Part shown: piece by piece, positions 59,916-64,000 of the stretch
Position numbering within the stretch: position 1 is the first letter of the stretch
Layout: the number at the start of each line of letters is the position of its first letter
DNA from: Candidatus Ozemibacter sibiricus
Lineage (GTDB): Bacteria > Muiribacteriota > Ozemobacteria > Ozemobacterales > Ozemobacteraceae
Direction: 5' to 3'
Length of the DNA stretch: 64,000 nt
NCBI GenBank assembly: GCA_003327425.1
Contig: QOQW01000005.1
Span: 62,001 to 126,000, forward strand
The notes under the pieces: generated by a model
Database searches by the model: none
What the model saw: only the letters and a program-made list of their open reading frames with translations
What the model was told of the DNA's origin: nothing
Position numbers and translations under genes: made by a program

Positions 59916-60040
59916 AGAGCAAGGGACCCAAGGGCGGTGTTCCTGAAGGCCGCCGGCGGACGAGGGGCCAGCAGGCTGCCCCGGCGCCGGTAGGCATGGT
60001 GGGCGGCTCGCTGGCCGCCTCTGGCCTGGGGGCGGCCTGA
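59912..60040 (+). CDS. Possible small protein overlapping the rsmG stop
   Basis: 42 residues: a basic, Gly/Arg-rich first half beginning MKSKGPKGGVPEGRRRTRGQ and a hydrophobic, Ala/Gly-rich end. The ATG overlaps the rsmG stop (ATGA), like many true genes in this operon, and the next gene starts 11 bases after its stop. No family recognised and composition is low complexity, so it may be an unused frame. Confidence 0.3.
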   Translation: MKSKGPKGGVPEGRRRTRGQQAAPAPVGMVGGSLAASGLGAA

Positions 60041-60051
60041 CGCGAGGCGGT

Positions 60052-63000
60052 GTGAATCCGACATCCCGGCCGGACAGCGATCAGCGAAGCTCCGTTCCTG
60101 AGCGGGGCAGCGGCCGTCTGGCCGCCGTGCTGCTGCGCGGCCTGGGGTTCATCGGGCTGCCCCTGATCCTGGCCTGGGGTTTCTGGGGGTGGTTCGCGGC
60201 CGACCAGGCCCGGGAGGAGGTCGCCCAGCGGCGCCAGGACATGCGCGATCTGCTGAATCGCGTGGCGGCGATGGGGAATCTGCAACAGCGTCTGGAGGAA
60301 AAGATCGGGCGTCTGGCCAGGGTGGGCCTGCCGAGCCGGGTGAGGGCCGCGCGGGCCGCTCGCCTCGAGCGCAGCGAGGGGGGCGCGCTCGAGCTCTTCC
60401 TGTTCGATGACCATGGCCGGCTGGTGCCGTTGCCAGGGCGCCCTTCCCGCCCGCGCCGAGTGGCCGAACGGTTCCTGGCCCTGGTACGGGAAGCGGCCCG
60501 GTCCGGGGCGGCCTCCTCGACCGCAGGAGCGGGCCTGGCCAAGGCCTTCTGCGGCAATGCCGATGGCGCTGTTCTGTTGGGGCAATCACCGGGCGTTCTG
60601 CTCGATCTGTTGAACGGCGAGCAGCGGACCTATGGGGGATGGTGGCCTCTGGCGCCGCCGCCGACCAGGTCGGTCCGCTCGCCGCGGCTGGCCCGGTCGG
60701 AGGCGCCGGCCGGGTTCCTGGTGGCCCTGGTCCATCGTGGGGCGGTGAGCCGGGAAGCCTTGATGGATCGTGCGGTCGGCGAGGTGGGGCGCTTGGTCGC
60801 CGATCGGTATCTGATTGGCTGGATCCATCCGGCCGCCCCGGCCTGCCTGCGCCCGCCCGGGCGGTCCTGGCCTCCAGGCGTCGCCGCGGCCGTGGCGGCC
60901 GCCCTGCCCGGGCGCGCCGATTTCCAGGCCGAGGGCGGGGCGGGGGTGTTCGTCACCACGCTCGAGGGGGAAATCCTGTGGGCTCTCGAGCAGCGGGCGC
61001 CTGCGCCTTTGCCCTGGTTGCCGGCCGTGTTCGCTCTGGCGGGCGTCCTGGGTCTGCTGGTGTTCTGCCGGCTGGCCGGCGGGTTCGGCGGCGCCGTCTT
61101 CGGGGTGCGAGGCAAGCTGGTCTGGTTGATGGCGGTGGCGGGCGGCACCTCTCTGAGCGTGCTGGTCCTGACCTCCCTGATCGATCGCCGGGATCGCGAG
61201 GTCAACGCCCTGGAACGCGTGCAGCGCGAGGATCTGCGGATTTTGTCGAAGATCGATCGGGGGTTCCTGGTCTGGGTCCGGCAGAATCTGCGCGCCTATG
61301 AAGATCTCGAGCGCCGTCTGCGCCGGGCGCCGGCCGCGCTGGTAGCGAGCGCAGCGGAGGGGCTGTTCCGGCCCCGACTGCGGCGCGGCACGATGGCGCT
61401 GCAGGAATACCTCGTCATCGACCATCGGAACCGGCTGCTGGCGCGGGGTGCGGCCTGGGCTTCGGCGAGGCGCAAACCGCCTCGCTTCATCCAGGAACTG
61501 GCGCGCCAGAGCTTGCACAATCTGCGCAAAGGTCCCTTGCGCGAAGCGGGTCTGGTCCATCTGATCGAAGAGCCCGGCGAGAACTCGGCCGGCGGCCGCT
61601 GGAATCTGGGGCGCGGCGTGACGCTGATGGAGGTGCTGGGGCAACCGATCATCTTCTTCCTCGGGGTGGGCGGCGGGCGACTCCCGCATTCCCTGTTCAT
61701 GGCGGTGCACGATGGCCGGCGGGCGCAACGCCGCTATCTGCGAGAGCAGGTCCGGCACTGGCGACGGACCGCGTCAACCTCGCTGCGGTTCTTCGCACTG
61801 CCGGGGTCGGCCGATCGGGCGGCCACGGCGATTCCGCCCTTGCCACCGGGGGTCATCGAGCCCCTGGCCCGGCTGCGCGATCTGGCGTTGTCCACGGGGT
61901 TGCCCCAGCATCGCCGCCTGACCCTGGGGGGGCAGGACTGGTTGATCACCGGCGCGACCGGGGTGCATCTCACGACCAGTGTGCTGTTCGTGGCTCGCCC
62001 GGCGGCCGAATTCGATGCCCTGATCCGCCGTCTCGACCAGCGGCTGGCGTTGCTGGCCGGAGGGCTGCTGCTCCTGGGGGTCGGGGCGGCGTTGCTGGCC
62101 GGTCGGGCGTTGCTGCGGCCTCTGCAGACGCTGCAGGCGGGGCTGGCCGCCATGGCGCGACAGGATTTCCGAGTCCGGTTGCCGGTCCAGACCGGGGGGA
62201 CGTTCGAGCTGCAGCGCCTGCAGGAACGCTTCAACCAGGTTATGGCCGATCTCGAAGACCTGCAGATCGCCCGCACCGTGCAGGAAGGGCTGTCCCCCAG
62301 CGCTCCTTTGTCTGGCTCCGGGTGGCGTCTGGCTGGCCAGTGCGTGGTGGCGGCCCGCCTGGGCGGCGATTTCTACGACTGGTTCCTCGATGCGGCCGGG
62401 AACGTCTGGCTGGCCATCGGCGATGTGGCCGGGCACGGGGTGCCGGCCGCTCTGGTGGCAGCCACGGCCAAAGCCGAGCTGGCCATGCATGCCCGGCCAG
62501 GGTGCCGGCCCGCTGAGGTGCTGCAGGTGATGCATCGGGGGTTTCTGCGCAATGCCGGCCGATTCCGGCCCATGACGTTCTGGCTGGGATGCCTCGATCC
62601 TCAGAATCGGCTCCTGGAGTTCGCCGCGGCGGGGCATCCGTATCCGATCTGGCAGCCCAGCGCAGGGGCGGCCTGCGATATCGGCCAGCCCAGCATTCCG
62701 CTGGGAGCGACGACGCGGCCGCGGTTCCATGGCGGGACGCTCGATCTGTCGGTGGGAGGGCGGCTGGTGCTGTATTCGGATGGGCTGGTTGAGGTTCCGG
62801 GGCTTCAGGGTGAGATGCTCGGCTACCAGAGGTTTCGCCAGCTCTTGGAAGGGGGGACTGGCCTGGCCTTGGCCGAATTCCTGACCATGGTCTTCGATCG
62901 GGCCGCCGCCTGGAGCGGTTCGGCGGTGCCGGCCGACGATCAGACGCTGGTCGTGCTCGAGGTCGACCCGTCGGTCTCGCCCCCACCGTCGGGAAGGAAG

Positions 63001-63072
63001 ACGACGAGCGGCGGGCCGGTGGCAGCACCTGCACTCGCGGCGAAGCCCTCAGGGAAGGAGGGAACCGTATGA
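60052..63072 (+). CDS. Membrane sensor PP2C (SpoIIE-type) phosphatase
   Basis: 1006 residues from GTG. Membrane helices at about 27-50, 323-345, 357-380 and 666-688 give the same plan as the two cyclases: sensor, helix pair, second sensor, helix, HAMP (about 688-740). The output is a SpoIIE-type PP2C domain (about 760-975) with LGGDFYDWFLD, IGDVAGHGVPAAL, LYSDGLVEV and DDQTLVV, all metal-binding acids present. The target would be a phosphorylated STAS protein, not found here. The last 35 residues are a Pro/Ser tail. It overlaps the next, similar gene by four bases. Located where parA/parB often follow rsmG in other bacteria. Confidence 0.9.
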   Translation: MNPTSRPDSDQRSSVPERGSGRLAAVLLRGLGFIGLPLILAWGFWGWFAADQAREEVAQRRQDMRDLLNRVAAMGNLQQRLEEKIGRLARVGLPSRVRAARAARLERSEGGALELFLFDDHGRLVPLPGRPSRPRRVAERFLALVREAARSGAASSTAGAGLAKAFCGNADGAVLLGQSPGVLLDLLNGEQRTYGGWWPLAPPPTRSVRSPRLARSEAPAGFLVALVHRGAVSREALMDRAVGEVGRLVADRYLIGWIHPAAPACLRPPGRSWPPGVAAAVAAALPGRADFQAEGGAGVFVTTLEGEILWALEQRAPAPLPWLPAVFALAGVLGLLVFCRLAGGFGGAVFGVRGKLVWLMAVAGGTSLSVLVLTSLIDRRDREVNALERVQREDLRILSKIDRGFLVWVRQNLRAYEDLERRLRRAPAALVASAAEGLFRPRLRRGTMALQEYLVIDHRNRLLARGAAWASARRKPPRFIQELARQSLHNLRKGPLREAGLVHLIEEPGENSAGGRWNLGRGVTLMEVLGQPIIFFLGVGGGRLPHSLFMAVHDGRRAQRRYLREQVRHWRRTASTSLRFFALPGSADRAATAIPPLPPGVIEPLARLRDLALSTGLPQHRRLTLGGQDWLITGATGVHLTTSVLFVARPAAEFDALIRRLDQRLALLAGGLLLLGVGAALLAGRALLRPLQTLQAGLAAMARQDFRVRLPVQTGGTFELQRLQERFNQVMADLEDLQIARTVQEGLSPSAPLSGSGWRLAGQCVVAARLGGDFYDWFLDAAGNVWLAIGDVAGHGVPAALVAATAKAELAMHARPGCRPAEVLQVMHRGFLRNAGRFRPMTFWLGCLDPQNRLLEFAAAGHPYPIWQPSAGAACDIGQPSIPLGATTRPRFHGGTLDLSVGGRLVLYSDGLVEVPGLQGEMLGYQRFRQLLEGGTGLALAEFLTMVFDRAAAWSGSAVPADDQTLVVLEVDPSVSPPPSGRKTTSGGPVAAPALAAKPSGKEGTV

Positions 63073-64000
63073 ACAGCGCCCGGCGCCTGTTCATCGGGGT
63101 GTTTCTGCTGGCGGGGCTGGCCAGCGGGTGGGGCTGGGGTTGGTGGCAGGCCCAGCTTCGCCAGGAGGCCGCGGCCGATCGTTTGCGCCGCCTGCTGCAA
63201 GAGGCCGAAGGGCGGGCCCAACCCAGCCGGTTGTTCGAGCCCCGGATGCGGGCCATCGTGCGCCGTTGCCTGGGGGCGCCGCTCGATGCGGCGTTGCTGA
63301 ACGAACTGCGGCGCCTGCCGCCACAGCGATTTTCCGTCTTCCTCTTCGATCACCGAGGTCGGATGTGGTCGCGGCGGGCCTGGGGGATCGCGGATCCCCC
63401 GAAGGTCTGGCGACCCTCGGATCTGCGGGGGGTGCGCTTCCAGGAGGTTCCCTTCATCGCTTTGATGGAGAGCCTGTTCCGAGAGCTGACCTTGCCGCTG
63501 CTGCGCCCGCAAGGCTCCCGGACCTGGCAGTTCGAGGGGTGGGAGGTCGCTCTCGAGATGCAGTTGCAGGGGCTGCCCGGCCGGTTCCGTACGCTGGTCG
63601 ACAACCAGCAGGCGGCCGACATGGCGCTGTGGGACTGGCGCCCTAGAGTGGGCCCCGAGCGGGTGGCGGGGGTGCTGGTCCGCGGGTGTCTGCCCGCCGA
63701 GCAACGCCATCTCCTGGTCAGGACGTACCTGGCGGCCCTGCGCCGTCGGGGCCACCAGGTCTGGTTCCATGACCTGGGAGCATGGCGCGGGGAGCCCCGC
63801 GGCCGGCCGTCGGCCATCGGCCCGGCCAGCCTGGCAGCGGTCATCGACGCTTGTCTGCGCGGGCCCGGCGACCTTTTCGACCTCGATGGGCAACAGATCG
63901 TCGGCGTGCCGTTCGAAGATCGTTTCCTGCTGTGCGGGCTGGTCCCGACGCCGGCCGTGGTGATCCCGCGCTGGTGGTTGTTCTTGATGGTGGCTGGTCT
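63069..64000 (+). CDS. Membrane sensor protein, partial (cut by window edge)
   Basis: First 310 residues of a gene open to the last base. ATG overlaps the stop of the PP2C gene (ATGA). One N-terminal helix (about 7-27) is followed by a sensor region, and a second hydrophobic segment begins at the edge (IPRWWLFLMVAG). The region around residues 95-110 (FSVFLFDHRGRMWSRR) matches the same place in the upstream protein (LELFLFDDHGRLVPLP), so this is a relative with the same sensor plan. The output domain lies beyond the window. Confidence 0.75.
   Translation, partial: MNSARRLFIGVFLLAGLASGWGWGWWQAQLRQEAAADRLRRLLQEAEGRAQPSRLFEPRMRAIVRRCLGAPLDAALLNELRRLPPQRFSVFLFDHRGRMWSRRAWGIADPPKVWRPSDLRGVRFQEVPFIALMESLFRELTLPLLRPQGSRTWQFEGWEVALEMQLQGLPGRFRTLVDNQQAADMALWDWRPRVGPERVAGVLVRGCLPAEQRHLLVRTYLAALRRRGHQVWFHDLGAWRGEPRGRPSAIGPASLAAVIDACLRGPGDLFDLDGQQIVGVPFEDRFLLCGLVPTPAVVIPRWWLFLMVAG

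Overview
The window is high-GC DNA (roughly two-thirds G+C by eye) from a Gram-negative-type bacterium: it has Sec signal peptides, a YidC with a large periplasmic domain, and several large membrane sensor proteins. It is densely coded, with many one-base or four-base start/stop overlaps. The signalling load is heavy: SpoIIE-type phosphatases, GGDEF, HD-GYP and class III cyclases. Together with a monomeric NADP-isocitrate dehydrogenase this suggests a deep-branching environmental lineage, perhaps Riflebacteria/Ozemobacteria-like or deltaproteobacteria-like. That placement is a guess. No rRNA, tRNA, CRISPR array or complete insertion sequence was recognised.

Layout, left part (1-25.4 kb). A secreted protein of unknown function, a HIT-family hydrolase and a DUF885 metallopeptidase run leftward, followed by a rightward group: an SDR sugar-nucleotide epimerase, an HD-domain protein, RarA and a second HD-domain protein. 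A lower-GC GmrSD-like (DUF262/DUF1524) defence-type gene sits at 7.5-9.2 kb beside one copy of a 61-bp two-hairpin repeat. A secreted zinc-dependent phospholipase C-like protein follows. From 22.8 down to 11.6 kb a tightly coupled leftward operon encodes a GAF/PP2C phosphatase, a GGDEF diguanylate cyclase, an HD-GYP phosphodiesterase, a DHH-CBS-poly(A)-polymerase-type tRNA nucleotidyltransferase and an M50 site-2 protease. Its promoter is readable at 22816-22844.

Middle part (23-46.7 kb). An NhaC-type antiporter, rpsT (with its own promoter and terminator), and leftward holA and an M18 aminopeptidase come first. A rightward run then encodes MoxR, DUF58, a TgpA-like transglutaminase, a DUF2723 membrane glycosyltransferase-like protein and two very large membrane class III nucleotide cyclases. 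The two cyclases have lost complementary halves of the catalytic site, so they look like a bacterial counterpart of the C1/C2 heterodimer of animal adenylyl cyclases. A small winged-helix regulator, the isocitrate dehydrogenase and a leftward secreted protein of unknown function close this part.

Right part (46.8-64 kb). A consensus promoter opens the chromosomal-core operon rpmH-rnpA-yidD-yidC-jag-mnmE, an orphan DNA methyltransferase, mnmG copy 1, a HEAT-repeat protein, mnmG copy 2 and rsmG. A possible 42-residue small protein and two membrane sensor proteins follow; the first sensor carries a PP2C phosphatase and the second is cut by the window edge. The unusual parts are the methyltransferase and the duplicated, mutually divergent mnmG genes within the tRNA-modification block. 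dnaA and a recognisable oriC, often found next to rpmH, are absent.
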